A stretch of 43,982 nt of DNA, taken from assembly GCA_000619965.1 (NCBI GenBank), contig JHVD01000022.1, positions 1 to 43,982 of the forward strand. The letters are read 5' to 3'. The notes beneath the pieces were generated by a model, which ran no database searches, was not told the origin of the DNA, and saw nothing but the letters and a program-made list of their open reading frames with translations. This stretch comes from Propionibacteriaceae bacterium P6A17 (GTDB taxonomy: Bacteria > Actinomycetota > Actinomycetes > Propionibacteriales > Propionibacteriaceae). The position numbers and the translations under genes are program-made. This document shows, in pieces, positions 17,289 to 27,357 of this stretch; position 1 is the first letter of the stretch; each line of letters begins with the position of its first letter.

Positions 17289-17551
17289 CCCGCTACGTCA
17301 CCGCCGGCGAGCTCCTCGACGTCCTCGAGCAGGGCGCCGAGGCGCTCGTCCTCGTCGACGACCGCCTCGTGCGCGGCAGCATCGTCGCCGCCGACATCCT
17401 GTGGCTCTGCTCCACGCCCAGGACCTTCGAGGAGATCGCGCACCACTGCCTGCAGGCGTTCGGCCCGCCCGAGGGCATCGGGCTTAGCGAGGCCACCCAG
17501 CGTTCCATCGACGCGCTCCTGGCCGCCAGCGTACTTCGGGCCGAGCCGTGA
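17285..17551 (+). CDS. PqqD-family (RRE-like) small protein
   Basis: This 88-aa protein has the strand-rich N-terminus and helical C-terminus of the PqqD fold: ALVLVDDRLVRGSIVAADILWLC, then TFEEIAHHCLQAF and SIDALLAASVLRAEP. PqqD domains (RiPP recognition elements) bind leader peptides and present them to modifying enzymes; related proteins accompany HprK-like kinases in other bacteria. The GTG start overlaps the kinase stop (GTGA), and its stop overlaps the next start. No precursor peptide was found next to it. Confidence 0.72.
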   Translation: MTRYVTAGELLDVLEQGAEALVLVDDRLVRGSIVAADILWLCSTPRTFEEIAHHCLQAFGPPEGIGLSEATQRSIDALLAASVLRAEP

Positions 17552-18432
17552 TCCCGACGCCCGAGCGTCTGGCCCTCACCCACGCCGCCATCCAGTTCGC
17601 CGCCGACGCCGAGGGCGCCCGGGCGCTGCACCTCAAGGGCCCCGCGTTGCACGAGGAGCTCCTCCAGCTCCGCGACGGGCGCCCCGTGCCGCGCCACTCG
17701 ACCGACGCCGACGTGCTCGTCGAGCCACGGCACGCCCGCAGGCTCGTGCGGCGCCTCATCCGGCAGGGCTGGCGGCGCGTCGCCAGCTTCGAGACCGGGT
17801 CGCCGTTCGGCCACGCCGCCACCGTGTGGCACGACCAGCTCGGCTATGCCGACATCCACCGCTACTTCCCGGGCATCGGAATGGCACCCGACGACGCCTT
17901 TCGGTACTTCTGGCACGGCAGGACGGGGCTCGCGCTCGGACACCAGCTCTGCTGGGTGCCCAGCCTGACCGATCAGCGGCTCATCCTCCTGCTCCACGCC
18001 GCCCGCAGCGGCGGCACCGAGAACCCCGACGTCGACGCCGCGTGGCTGCGCCCCGACGACGAGGTACGCGCCGAGCTGAGGGCGCTCGCCCACCGACTGC
18101 GCGCCGAGCTGCCGCTCGCGGCGGCCATCGGCGAGCTCGACGACTACCGCGGCGACCGCCACTGGGACCTCTGGCACCAGTTCTCCACCGGAGCCCAGCC
18201 GTCGCGCTCCGACGAGTGGCGCGCCCGCATCAAGGCCGCGCGGGGCCCCGTCGACGCCGCGAAGCTCGCCGTGCGCTCCGTGCTGGTCAACACCGACCGG
18301 CTCGCGATGGATCTCGGCCGACGCCCCACCCGCCGCGAGGTCTGGCAGGCCTGGACACGCCGCATGCGCCAGGCCGTCGACGAGAACGTCCCCCACCCGG
18401 AACACCCGGCCAAGCAGGAGGATCAGCCATGA
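17548..18432 (+). CDS. NTP_transf_5-type nucleotidyltransferase
   Basis: This 294-aa protein matches the uncharacterised nucleotidyltransferase family (Pfam NTP_transf_5) by its LKGPAL (29-34) and RHSTDADVLVEP (49-60), where D53 and D55 would hold the metal. These proteins often accompany HprK-like kinases and PqqD proteins in polysaccharide and lasso-peptide clusters, but their substrate is not settled. The C-terminal 100 residues are helical and basic. The start (an alternative codon at 17548) overlaps the PqqD stop; the stop overlaps ATG 18429. Confidence 0.78.
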   Translation: MIPTPERLALTHAAIQFAADAEGARALHLKGPALHEELLQLRDGRPVPRHSTDADVLVEPRHARRLVRRLIRQGWRRVASFETGSPFGHAATVWHDQLGYADIHRYFPGIGMAPDDAFRYFWHGRTGLALGHQLCWVPSLTDQRLILLLHAARSGGTENPDVDAAWLRPDDEVRAELRALAHRLRAELPLAAAIGELDDYRGDRHWDLWHQFSTGAQPSRSDEWRARIKAARGPVDAAKLAVRSVLVNTDRLAMDLGRRPTRREVWQAWTRRMRQAVDENVPHPEHPAKQEDQP

Positions 18433-19259
18433 GTTACCGCATCCACCCGGACACCGCCTGGGTCCACGACCCCAACACCGACTCCATCCATGTCATGCCC
18501 CTGCCCGCCGGCGAACCACTCACCATCGGCGGCACCGGCTGCGCTCTCTACCTGGACGTCGTCGACGGCAGGGATCCCGTCGTGGAGGCGCTGCTGCGCT
18601 GGGATGCACCCGAGCATGAGATCCGCGCAGGCGTCGACGGCTTCCTGCAGACCCTCGTCCAAGCCGGCATCCTCGTCGTCGACGACGCCCCCTCCGCCGA
18701 GGCGTCGACGACGCCCGCACGGCTGGAGGAGCTTCGGCTGCTGTTCGTGTGCACGGCCAACATCTGCCGCTCCGCCTACGCCGACGTGCGCATGCGGCAG
18801 CTCTCGGTGCCGGGGCTCGTCGTCGACTCCGCCGGCACGCACGCCCTCGTCGGGCAGCCGATGGACCCGCCCATGGCGAGGCATCTGGCCAATCCCGACG
18901 AAGGGGCCAGGCACCGGGCGCAGCAGATCACACGGGAGCTCGTCGACGGGGCCGACCTCATCATCGCGATGAGCGCACGCCACCGCGACTACATCCTCGA
19001 CGAGTGGCCGCACGCCGCGAAGCGCACCTTCCTCATCGGCCACGTGGCCCGCGAGCTGCGCAACCTCCCCCGCGACGCCCGCCCCGAGGACGTCGTCCCC
19101 CACCTGTGGACCCACCGCGGCACGCAGCGCAGCGACTCCGTGCGCGACCCGTACGGCCGCGGGGAGGCGGCCGCCTCCCGGGCAGCGCATATCATTGATT
19201 CGCACCTCGAAGTCATCGCCGAGGTGCTGGGGAGGACCATGCAGGGAGTACAGCCGTGA
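18429..19259 (+). CDS. PqqD-like domain fused to low-molecular-weight protein tyrosine phosphatase
   Basis: This is a 276-aa protein. Residues 1-88 read as a second PqqD-like domain (YRIHPDTAWVHDPNTDSIHV, LLRWDAPEHEIRAGVDGFLQ, AGILVVDD). After an acidic/alanine linker, residues 102-272 are a low-molecular-weight tyrosine phosphatase with the catalytic loop VCTANICRSA (C108-x5-R114), SAGTHA (134-139) and the general-acid aspartate in RDPYGRG (D240). In capsule systems such phosphatases pair with BY-kinases, but no BY-kinase is present. Here the partner may be the HPr-kinase-like protein. The start overlaps the upstream stop and the stop overlaps the LCP start. Confidence 0.82.
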   Translation: MSYRIHPDTAWVHDPNTDSIHVMPLPAGEPLTIGGTGCALYLDVVDGRDPVVEALLRWDAPEHEIRAGVDGFLQTLVQAGILVVDDAPSAEASTTPARLEELRLLFVCTANICRSAYADVRMRQLSVPGLVVDSAGTHALVGQPMDPPMARHLANPDEGARHRAQQITRELVDGADLIIAMSARHRDYILDEWPHAAKRTFLIGHVARELRNLPRDARPEDVVPHLWTHRGTQRSDSVRDPYGRGEAAASRAAHIIDSHLEVIAEVLGRTMQGVQP

Positions 19260-20296
19260 GCAACAGCCTGTTCGACGAGGATGGCCTGCGCGAGACCGAC
19301 GAGTCGGCGCCACGTCGGGCAGAGGGCCGCAAGCGCAACCGTCGGGCGCTGATCGTCGTCGTGTCCGTCCTCGGCGCGCTGCTGCTGGTCACGGCGGGCA
19401 TCGTCGGCTGGTACGGCAAGTCGCTGAGCGACGCGCTCAGCTCGATGAAGCGTTCCGACCAGCTCCTCCCGAGCCAGACGTGGACCCCGCCGCCGGGCAA
19501 GGTCGACGAGCTGCCCCCTGACGAGGCCCCCGTCAACTTCCTCATCATCGGCTCCGACTCCCGCGGCACCGACCGCGGACGTTCCGACGCGTTGATGCTG
19601 GCGCACCTCGCGGGCGACAGGAAGAGCGTCCACCTCATCTCCATCCCGCGCGACTACTGGGTGAACATCCCCGGCAAGCAGGTGGCGAAGATCAACGCCG
19701 CCTACTCGTGGGGCGGGGCCCCGCTCGCGGTGCAGACGGTGCAGGAGCTGCTCGGCGTCCGCATCGATCACGTCGCCATCACCGACTTCGAAGGCTTCAA
19801 GAGCGCGATCGATGCCGTCGGCGGCGTGACCGTCTACAACAAGCAGGCGTCGAGCAACGGCAACTACTCGTGGCCCGAGGGCGAGATCACCCTCGCCACC
19901 GGTGATGAGGCGCGCTGGTACGTCGGGCAGCGCTACGACCTCGCCAACGGCGAGTTCGACCGGCAGGAGCGCCAACGCGACGTCACCATCGCGGTCTTCG
20001 ACAAGCTCACCTCCAGCGGGGTGCTCACCGACCCGCTCAAGTTCCGCAACGCCGTCACCGCGATCGGGCCGAGCTTCACCGTCGACGATCAGCTCACCAA
20101 CGACCGGCTCACCCAGCTCGCCACGAGCCTCGCCTTCCAGGGCTCGGCCAACATCCGCGCCTACAGCGCCCCGTGGGACGGCTTCGGCACGTCCTCGGAC
20201 AAGCAGAGCTACGTGAAGGTCGACGAGGAGCGGCTCGCCCAGCTCGGCCAGGCGCTGCGTGACGACGACATGGAGCGCTACTACTCCACGCGCTGA
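19256..20296 (+). CDS. LytR-CpsA-Psr (LCP) family wall-polymer ligase
   Basis: This 346-aa protein has a basic cytoplasmic tail, one membrane segment (31-53) and an extracytoplasmic LCP domain. The phosphate- and metal-binding residues are visible in IIGSDSRGTDRGRSD (97-111), SIPRDYWV (129-136) and FDRQERQRD. LCP proteins transfer undecaprenyl-linked glycopolymers to peptidoglycan. GTG 19256 overlaps the phosphatase stop, making it the last gene of the six-gene operon from rmlCD. It is the likely final step for the polysaccharide made by the genes upstream. Confidence 0.92.
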   Translation: MSNSLFDEDGLRETDESAPRRAEGRKRNRRALIVVVSVLGALLLVTAGIVGWYGKSLSDALSSMKRSDQLLPSQTWTPPPGKVDELPPDEAPVNFLIIGSDSRGTDRGRSDALMLAHLAGDRKSVHLISIPRDYWVNIPGKQVAKINAAYSWGGAPLAVQTVQELLGVRIDHVAITDFEGFKSAIDAVGGVTVYNKQASSNGNYSWPEGEITLATGDEARWYVGQRYDLANGEFDRQERQRDVTIAVFDKLTSSGVLTDPLKFRNAVTAIGPSFTVDDQLTNDRLTQLATSLAFQGSANIRAYSAPWDGFGTSSDKQSYVKVDEERLAQLGQALRDDDMERYYSTR

Positions 20297-20302
20297 GCCG
20301 GC

Positions 20303-20320
20303 GTCGGGCCGGCGCCCGAC
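20303..20320 (+). terminator. Hairpin after the LCP gene
   Basis: GTCGGGC-CGGC-GCCCGAC forms a perfect 7-bp stem with a 4-nt loop, 7 nt after the LCP stop. There is no T tract. It is probably the operon terminator. Confidence 0.5.
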
Positions 20321-20649
20321 CGTCGACGGCGGGGCTTCGTCGCATTCGCGACATTCCTACGACGGGACACCTTCACTTGACCCTCGGGTCGATTAGAGTT
20401 CACGTTGAATTTACTTGCGCTTGCAACTATTCTGCGGTTGCGGAGATGGTGGACAGGTTCAGGAATTCCCCGCCCGAAGGCGGCATTCCTGACCCGAGTA
20501 CCCACTAGAGTCGCTGCGTCGGTGGCCCTCCCAGGCCGCGGAAGGACAGGCAACGGTGCTTGTCAGGCGATGGTCAATTCGCAGCGCTACCCAGATGGAC
20601 TCAGGCCGGCCTGAGTATCCAAGCTCAATTCCGCCTATCTTCCATACCC

Positions 20650-20691
20650 AGAAAGAACGCGTAAGGGGCCCCACGATTTGGGGGTCTTTCT
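20650..20691 (+). promoter_or_regulatory. Potential leader hairpin upstream of the WhiB gene
   Basis: AGAAAGA (20650-20656) is exactly complementary to TCTTTCT (20685-20691), and CCCC (20669-20672) to GGGG (20681-20684) around the loop ACGATTT. The 12 nt at 20657-20668 would bulge. On the 3' side the G run leads straight into the TCTTTCT arm, so it may act as an attenuator or a leader stem. Confidence 0.4.
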
Positions 20692-20761
20692 CCGCGTCTC
20701 GGCTGTCATCATCGAATCGTGACGACGCCGAGGACTCTCGGCTCGAGAGAAGGAGAACGAC

Positions 20762-22401
<1,640 letters not shown>

Positions 22402-22410
22402 GTCAGCCCC

Positions 22411-22432
22411 GACGGCCAGCCTGCTGGCCGTC
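22411..22432. terminator. Bidirectional hairpin between rmlB and rmlA
   Basis: GACGGCCAG-CCTG-CTGGCCGTC is a perfect 9-bp stem with a tetraloop, placed between two convergent stop codons. It should serve both genes. Confidence 0.65.
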
Positions 22433-22449
22433 CCTGCCTGCGTCGCTGG

Positions 22450-23337
22450 CTACGGGTTGGCCGGCTGGGTGGAGTCGTCGGCCAGCAGGTCGAGCAGGTA
22501 GCGTCCGTACCCGGACTTCTCCAGCCGCTGCGCGCGTAGCCGAAGGTCGTCGTCGGAGAGGAACCCCATCCGCCACGCCACCTCCTCCGGGCAGCCCACC
22601 TGCAGGCCTTGGCGGGCCTGCAGCGTGCGGACGAAGTTGTTCGCGTCGTTGAGGGAGTCGAACGTGCCGGTGTCCAGCCACGCCGTGCCACGGGAAAGGA
22701 TCTCGACGCGCAACTGCCCCCGGTCGAGGTAGTGGCGGTTGACGTCGGTGATCTCATACTCGCCGCGCGCCGACGGGGCCAGCTCGCGCGCAATGTCGAC
22801 CACCTGGTTGTCGTAGAAGTACAGCCCGGGCACCGCGTAGTGCGACTTCGGGCGCTCCGGCTTCTCCTCGATGGACCTGACGACGCCGTCCTCGCCGAAC
22901 TCCACCACGCCGTACGCCTCCGGATTGGCCACCCGGTAGCCGAACACCGTCGCCCCGTCACGCTCCCCCAGCGCGCGCAGCGTCCGCCCCAGGCCGGGGC
23001 CGGCAAAGATGTTGTCGCCCAGCACGAGCGTCACGTGCTCGCCCCCGATGAAGTCGGCGCCGATCGTGAACGCCTGCGCCAAGCCCTTCGGCTCCGGCTG
23101 CTGCGCGTACGTGATAGCGATGCCGAACTGCGACCCGTCGCCGAGCAGCCGCTCGAACTGCGGAGCGTCGTGCGGGGTGGTGATGACCAACACGTCCCGG
23201 ATGCCCGACGCCAGCAGCGTCGAGAGCGGGTAGTAGATCATCGGCTTGTCGTAGACCGGCACGAGCTGCTTGGAGATGGCCTTGGTGATGGGATGCAGGC
23301 GGGTCCCCGAACCGCCCGCCAGGATGATTCCGCGCAT
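22450..23337 (-). CDS. rmlA: Glucose-1-phosphate thymidylyltransferase
   Basis: This 295-aa protein makes dTDP-glucose from dTTP and glucose-1-phosphate. It carries the nucleotide loop [14 protein letters not shown] (6-19), [22 protein letters not shown] and [24 protein letters not shown] 23337 has TAGGCT 6 nt upstream, pointing to leaderless transcription. It is convergent with rmlB. The length matches the family. Confidence 0.95.
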   Translation of the reverse strand: MRGIILAGGSGTRLHPITKAISKQLVPVYDKPMIYYPLSTLLASGIRDVLVITTPHDAPQFERLLGDGSQFGIAITYAQQPEPKGLAQAFTIGADFIGGEHVTLVLGDNIFAGPGLGRTLRALGERDGATVFGYRVANPEAYGVVEFGEDGVVRSIEEKPERPKSHYAVPGLYFYDNQVVDIARELAPSARGEYEITDVNRHYLDRGQLRVEILSRGTAWLDTGTFDSLNDANNFVRTLQARQGLQVGCPEEVAWRMGFLSDDDLRLRAQRLEKSGYGRYLLDLLADDSTQPANP

Positions 23338-23343
23338 GCCCCG

Positions 23344-23349
23344 AGCCTA
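23344..23349 (-). promoter_or_regulatory. Leaderless -10 box for rmlA
   Basis: TAGGCT on the minus strand ends 6 nt before ATG 23337. Confidence 0.5.
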
Positions 23350-23386
23350 GCGGCCACGCCCCATCGGCGCGCGGCAGCGCGGCAAG

Positions 23387-24259
23387 TCAGGCGCGGATGG
23401 GGCGCCGACGATCAGCCGCGGCAGCGCGCTGGGCCGGGTTGCCGAACCACCGGTCCAGCTCGCGGACGGTGCCCAGATCGTCGAAGGCATCCGTGACCCA
23501 ATCGGCGCTGGCCTTCACCTCGTCGGGGGCCTGCCCCATCGCCACCCCGCGCCCGGCCCAGCGCAGCATCTCGACGTCGTTGTGGCCGTCGCCGATGGCG
23601 AGCACGTCGCTCGCGCTGATGCCCAGGTCGTCGCACACCATCTGCAGGCCCGTGGACTTGTCGATGCCGAGCGGCGCGATGTCCAGCCACGCCGACCATC
23701 CGACGAAGTAGCTGACGTCGTGCATGCCGAGCTCCGTCACCAGCTCGTGGAAGACGTCGTCGCCGTCACGCTCGGGCTCACGGATGATGAGCCTCGACAC
23801 CGGGTGCGCGCACAGCTCCTCCAGCTCGACGATGTGCACCTCGCCCATGAGCTCCCCCTCGGGGAACGGCCGGCTCGCGTAGCGCACGAGGCCGCGCTCG
23901 ACGCACAGCCGGGCGGTGGGGAGCACCTGCGCAACCTTCTCGATGGTCTCGCGCGGGTCGAACAACACCTCGTGCACCAGCCGGAACGGCGGATTGTGGA
24001 CGATGACCGCACCGTTGGCGGACACCGACCAGCCCTGCGGCAGGCCCAGCATCTCGAAGATTGGCTGGGTGGCGAGCCAGCCGCGGCCCGTGGCAAGCAC
24101 GACGGGCACCCCCGCCTCCGCCACCCGCCGGACGGCCGCATGGACCTCGTCGGGCATGTTGCCGGCGGTGTCGACGAGCGTGCCGTCGATGTCGAGGGCC
24201 ACCATCTTCGGGGTGAAGTGGGTGGATGGGACGGCGGATTCGTTCATTGCAAAGGTCAT
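23387..24259 (-). CDS. HAD superfamily (Cof-type, IIB) hydrolase
   Basis: This 290-aa phosphatase has motif I ALDIDGTLVD (D23, D25), motif II in VVLATGRG, the lysine in GIDKSTGL and motif IV IGDGHNDVEML. The large insertion between motifs II and III is the cap typical of Cof/YidA-type sugar-phosphate or nucleotide phosphatases. ATG 24259 is supported by GAAGGAAGG 5 nt upstream. It lies between rmlA and serS on the same strand but with its own leader. The natural substrate cannot be predicted. Confidence 0.88.
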   Translation of the reverse strand: MTFAMNESAVPSTHFTPKMVALDIDGTLVDTAGNMPDEVHAAVRRVAEAGVPVVLATGRGWLATQPIFEMLGLPQGWSVSANGAVIVHNPPFRLVHEVLFDPRETIEKVAQVLPTARLCVERGLVRYASRPFPEGELMGEVHIVELEELCAHPVSRLIIREPERDGDDVFHELVTELGMHDVSYFVGWSAWLDIAPLGIDKSTGLQMVCDDLGISASDVLAIGDGHNDVEMLRWAGRGVAMGQAPDEVKASADWVTDAFDDLGTVRELDRWFGNPAQRAAAADRRRPIRA

Positions 24260-24379
24260 CGTTGCCTTCCTTCATTCGTGTACTCGGCCTCCACCGTGCC
24301 ACACGACGGCAAACAGCGGGTGCCCGCGGACCAACGCAACGGTGAACAATGACGAAGTCAGGGGCCCCGACGGGCGGCG

Positions 24380-25648
24380 TCAGGCCTGCGCGGTGAGACG
24401 CTCCAGCCCACCGAGATACGGGCGCAGCGCCACGGGGACGTGGACCGAGCCGTCGGCCTGCTGATGATTCTCCAACAGCATGATGATGATGCGGGTCATC
24501 GCGCACAGGGTGCCGTTGAGGGTGGCGATCGGGCGGACCCCGTCGTCGAAGCGGCCGCGGATGCCCAGTCGGCGCGCCTGGAAGTCGGTGCAGTTCGACG
24601 TCGACGTGACCTCGCGGTAGCGCTTCTGCGTCGGCAGCCACGCGTAGCAGTCGTACTTGCGGGCCGCCGAGAGGCCCAGATCCCCGGAGGCGACGTCGAG
24701 CACCTGGAACGGGATCTCGAGCAGCTGCAGGAACTCCTTCTCCCAGCCGAGCAGCTTCTCGTGCCACGCCTCGGCGTCGTCTGGGCTGCAGTGGACGAAC
24801 ATCTCCACCTTGTCGAACCAGTGCACGCGGAAGATGCCGCGCGTGTCCTTGCCGTACGAGCCGGCCTCGCGGCGGAAACACGGCGAGTAGGCCGCGTACT
24901 GCTTCGGCAGGTCCTCCAAGATCTCGTCGGAGTGGAACGCGGCCAGCGCCACCTCCGAGGTGCCCACCAGATACATGTCGTCGGCGGGCAGATGGTAGAC
25001 ATCCTGCGCGGCCTGGCCGAGGAAGCCCGTCCCGTCCATCGCCGACGGCTTCACCAGCGCCGGCGGCAGCATCGGGGTGAAGCCCCACTCGAGCGCCTTC
25101 GTCATCGCCAAGTTGAGCAGCGCCAGCTCGAGCCGCGCGCCGATGCCGGTGAGCACGTAGAACCGCGAGCCCGAAATCTTCGCGCCGCGCTCCATGTCGA
25201 TCGCGCCCAGCGCCTCGCCCAACTCGAGATGGTCCTTCGGCGTGAAGCCCTCGGCCGCGAAATCGCGCGGGGTGCCGACGGTCTCCAACACCACGCCGTC
25301 GTCCTCGCCACCGCGGGGGACGCCGTCGAGGACGAGGTTGCCGACCCGCTTGATGAGCTCGGTGAACGTCGCCTCGGTCTCGCCCACTGCCGCCTCCGCC
25401 GCCTTCACCTCGTCGGAGAGGCGCTTCATGTCGGCCAACAAGGCGGCCTTCTCGTCGCCCTTCGCCCGCGCGACGTCCTTGCCCGCAGCCTTCTGCTGGG
25501 CCCGCAGCGTCTCGAACGCGGCGATCGACTGGCGTCGCGACTCGTCGGCGGCCACGAGCTCGTCGACGAGCTCCACGGACTCTCCGCGCGCCTCCTGGGA
25601 GCGGCGGATGCGGTCGGGGTCGGTGCGCAGGATCTTCGGGTCGATCAT
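24380..25648 (-). CDS. serS: Seryl-tRNA synthetase
   Basis: This 422-aa class II synthetase charges tRNA-Ser. The N-terminal 110 residues form the antiparallel coiled coil ([13 protein letters not shown] to [14 protein letters not shown]). The core has [10 protein letters not shown], motif 2 [20 protein letters not shown] and motif 3 [19 protein letters not shown]. The frame is open upstream, but ATG 25648 gives the standard [16 protein letters not shown]-terminus and has TAGAGT 7 nt upstream. A gap of about 120 bp to the HAD gene downstream shows nothing notable. Confidence 0.96.
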   Translation of the reverse strand: MIDPKILRTDPDRIRRSQEARGESVELVDELVAADESRRQSIAAFETLRAQQKAAGKDVARAKGDEKAALLADMKRLSDEVKAAEAAVGETEATFTELIKRVGNLVLDGVPRGGEDDGVVLETVGTPRDFAAEGFTPKDHLELGEALGAIDMERGAKISGSRFYVLTGIGARLELALLNLAMTKALEWGFTPMLPPALVKPSAMDGTGFLGQAAQDVYHLPADDMYLVGTSEVALAAFHSDEILEDLPKQYAAYSPCFRREAGSYGKDTRGIFRVHWFDKVEMFVHCSPDDAEAWHEKLLGWEKEFLQLLEIPFQVLDVASGDLGLSAARKYDCYAWLPTQKRYREVTSTSNCTDFQARRLGIRGRFDDGVRPIATLNGTLCAMTRIIIMLLENHQQADGSVHVPVALRPYLGGLERLTAQA

Positions 25649-25655
25649 GCAGCCA

Positions 25656-25661
25656 ACTCTA
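25656..25661 (-). promoter_or_regulatory. Leaderless -10 box for serS
   Basis: TAGAGT on the minus strand ends 7 nt before ATG 25648, and no ribosome-binding site fits between. Confidence 0.5.
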
Positions 25662-25716
25662 GCCCGACGACGCCCCTCGGCCGACGCCACGGCCCGGCGA
25701 TGACGGCGCCAACGGG

Positions 25717-25722
25717 TAGCCT
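25717..25722 (+). promoter_or_regulatory. Leaderless -10 box for the PAP2-DAGK gene
   Basis: TAGCCT ends 6 nt before ATG 25729. The gap CTCCTC-like sequence is pyrimidine-rich and cannot bind 16S rRNA. Confidence 0.5.
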
Positions 25723-25728
25723 TCCTCC

Positions 25729-27258
25729 ATGGCCCCGCTTCGCCCCTCCCGATTCACCCTCACCGCGACGCTCGTCCTCGGCCTCGCGTTCCTCGGGTGG
25801 AGCCTGTGGCGCCCCGAGTTCGTCGACCGCTGGTGGGACATCCCGCCCCTCGATCCCACCTCCGCCGCTGGTCAGGTGGGGGTCATCGTCGCGGGCGTGT
25901 CCGCGCCGATCGTGCTGGGGGCCGTGGCGGCCGTCGGGGCGTGGGTGCTGAGCCGGCGCCGGCTCTACGCCATCTCCGGGGCGATCATCCTGGCGTGGCT
26001 GCTGGCCTGGTCCGGCGCGTCGGTGGTGAAGCAGGTCGCCAAGGTGGCGCGCCCCGGATCGCCATTCGACTGGAGCATCACACAGCAGGGCTACGCCTAC
26101 CCGTCGGGGCACATGGCCGCGTGGGCTGCGGGGGCGCTCATGGCGGCCACGCTCGCGTCGACGATGCGCCGTCGCGTCTGGCCGTGGGCGCTCGGCTGGG
26201 CGCTGGCGGTCGTGGTCGTCGCCGTCGACCGGCTCCTGCTCGGCGCGCACCGGCCGACGGAGGTCGTCGGCGGCATCCTGCTCGGCCTGTTCACAGCGAG
26301 CCTCGCCAACCTCATCGCCGACGTACACGTCGTGCGCACCCCACGAGGCGGCGACGGGCTGAGCGCCGCCGTCATCTACAACCCCGTGAAGGTCAAGGGC
26401 GTCGAGACGTTCCGCGAACTCGTCGGCTCGACGCTCGCCGAACACGGCTACGACGACGTCCTTTGGCTCACCACGGAGGCGGACGACCCGGGCGTGCGCA
26501 TGGCCCGGCGCGCCCTCGCCGCCGGCGTCGACCTGGTGCTCGTCGCCGGCGGCGACGGGACGGTGCGCGTCGTCATGGGCGAGCTCGCCGGCACCGAGCA
26601 GACGATGGCCGTGCTCCCGTCGGGCACGGGCAACCTGCTCGCCCGCAACCTCGACATCCCGCTCGACCTCGAGCGCGCCACCCGGCTCGCCGTCCAGCAG
26701 GCGCCCACCCCGATCGACCTCATCGAAGTGCGGCTGCCCGACGGGGTCCAGCACGCTGCGGTCCTCGCCGGGCTCGGCATCGACGCCGCCATCATGATGG
26801 ACACCGACGAGGGCCTCAAGAAGGCCATCGGCCCGGCCGCGTACGTCGTCGCCGGCGCCAAGCACCTCCACGCGCAGCCGATGCGGGTGCGCCTGACCAT
26901 CGACGACCACCCGCCCGTCGAGGCGGAGGCGTCCCTCGTATCGGTGGGCAACGTCGGCGAGCTGCAGCGCGGCGTGGCGATCATGCCCGACGCCAGCGCC
27001 CGCGACGGGCTCCTCGACGTACTCGTCGCCACCCCGCAGAACGCGCTCGACATGGCGCAGATGATCACCGACGTGCTCATGGAGGCCGACGACGGCCCCA
27101 ACATCGCCCGCTACACGGGCCGCAGGGTCCGCGTCGAGGTGGAGGGGTCGGCCAAGTGCCAGATCGACGGCGACCTCGTCGGGGAGGTGGCCGAGGTCAC
27201 CTTCGAAGTGCAGCCGGGAGCCGTGCAACTCGTCCTCCCCGCGGCTGGCCGCAACTGA
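25729..27258 (+). CDS. PAP2 phosphatase fused to a diacylglycerol-kinase-type lipid kinase
   Basis: This is a 509-aa protein. Residues 1-200 carry membrane segments and PAP2 motifs: KQVAKVARP (101-109), YPSGH (124-128) and [11 protein letters not shown] (H174). In the last motif the usual aspartate is a glutamate (E178) and the arginine-initiated stretch is altered. Residues 211-509 are a DAGK/YegS catalytic domain with [21 protein letters not shown] (273-282) and [13 protein letters not shown]. The pairing suggests a phosphatidate/diacylglycerol or polyprenol-phosphate salvage enzyme at the membrane; such fusions are known in Actinobacteria. It is divergent from serS. Confidence 0.88.
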   Translation: MAPLRPSRFTLTATLVLGLAFLGWSLWRPEFVDRWWDIPPLDPTSAAGQVGVIVAGVSAPIVLGAVAAVGAWVLSRRRLYAISGAIILAWLLAWSGASVVKQVAKVARPGSPFDWSITQQGYAYPSGHMAAWAAGALMAATLASTMRRRVWPWALGWALAVVVVAVDRLLLGAHRPTEVVGGILLGLFTASLANLIADVHVVRTPRGGDGLSAAVIYNPVKVKGVETFRELVGSTLAEHGYDDVLWLTTEADDPGVRMARRALAAGVDLVLVAGGDGTVRVVMGELAGTEQTMAVLPSGTGNLLARNLDIPLDLERATRLAVQQAPTPIDLIEVRLPDGVQHAAVLAGLGIDAAIMMDTDEGLKKAIGPAAYVVAGAKHLHAQPMRVRLTIDDHPPVEAEASLVSVGNVGELQRGVAIMPDASARDGLLDVLVATPQNALDMAQMITDVLMEADDGPNIARYTGRRVRVEVEGSAKCQIDGDLVGEVAEVTFEVQPGAVQLVLPAAGRN

Positions 27259-27300
27259 CCCGTCGCGCCCACGCGAGCCGGAACTGCATCAGCCGGCCGA

Positions 27301-27306
27301 TACCCT
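27301..27306 (+). promoter_or_regulatory. -10 box before the lipoprotein gene
   Basis: TACCCT ends 6 nt before an in-frame ATG at 27313, the leaderless spacing. The preferred start (27358) would then have a 45-nt leader with its own GAGCGAGGA. Confidence 0.4.
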
Positions 27307-27357
27307 CGACGAATGGGCGCGGACGGCACGAGCCGCGTCCGGAGAGCGAGGATCGTC

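Larger units (their letters stand above)
20297..20761 (+). promoter_or_regulatory. 465-nt gene-free region upstream of the WhiB gene
   Basis: This stretch is less GC-rich than its surroundings and has no convincing gene. It holds two -10-like boxes, TAGAGT at 20394-20399 (TTCACT 16 nt upstream) and TAGAGT at 20506-20511. A hairpin AGGAAT...CCGCC-CGAA-GGCGG...ATTCCT spans 20461-20490. A larger potential hairpin lies at 20650-20691, and GAGAAGGAG precedes the WhiB start. A TTG-initiated 69-codon frame from 20405 has no ribosome-binding site and looks non-coding. The WhiB message may therefore carry a 200-350-nt structured leader. Confidence 0.5.

Noticed and set aside
20405-20614. Possible 69-aa peptide in the WhiB upstream region, considered as an RRE precursor
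   Set aside because: TTG start without ribosome-binding site, no leader/core-like pattern, and it runs over the likely promoter and hairpins.
22411-22432. Rml hairpin considered as part of a dispersed repeat family with the hairpins at 21324 and 43566
   Set aside because: The stems share only GC-rich composition; their sequences differ, so they are ordinary terminators.
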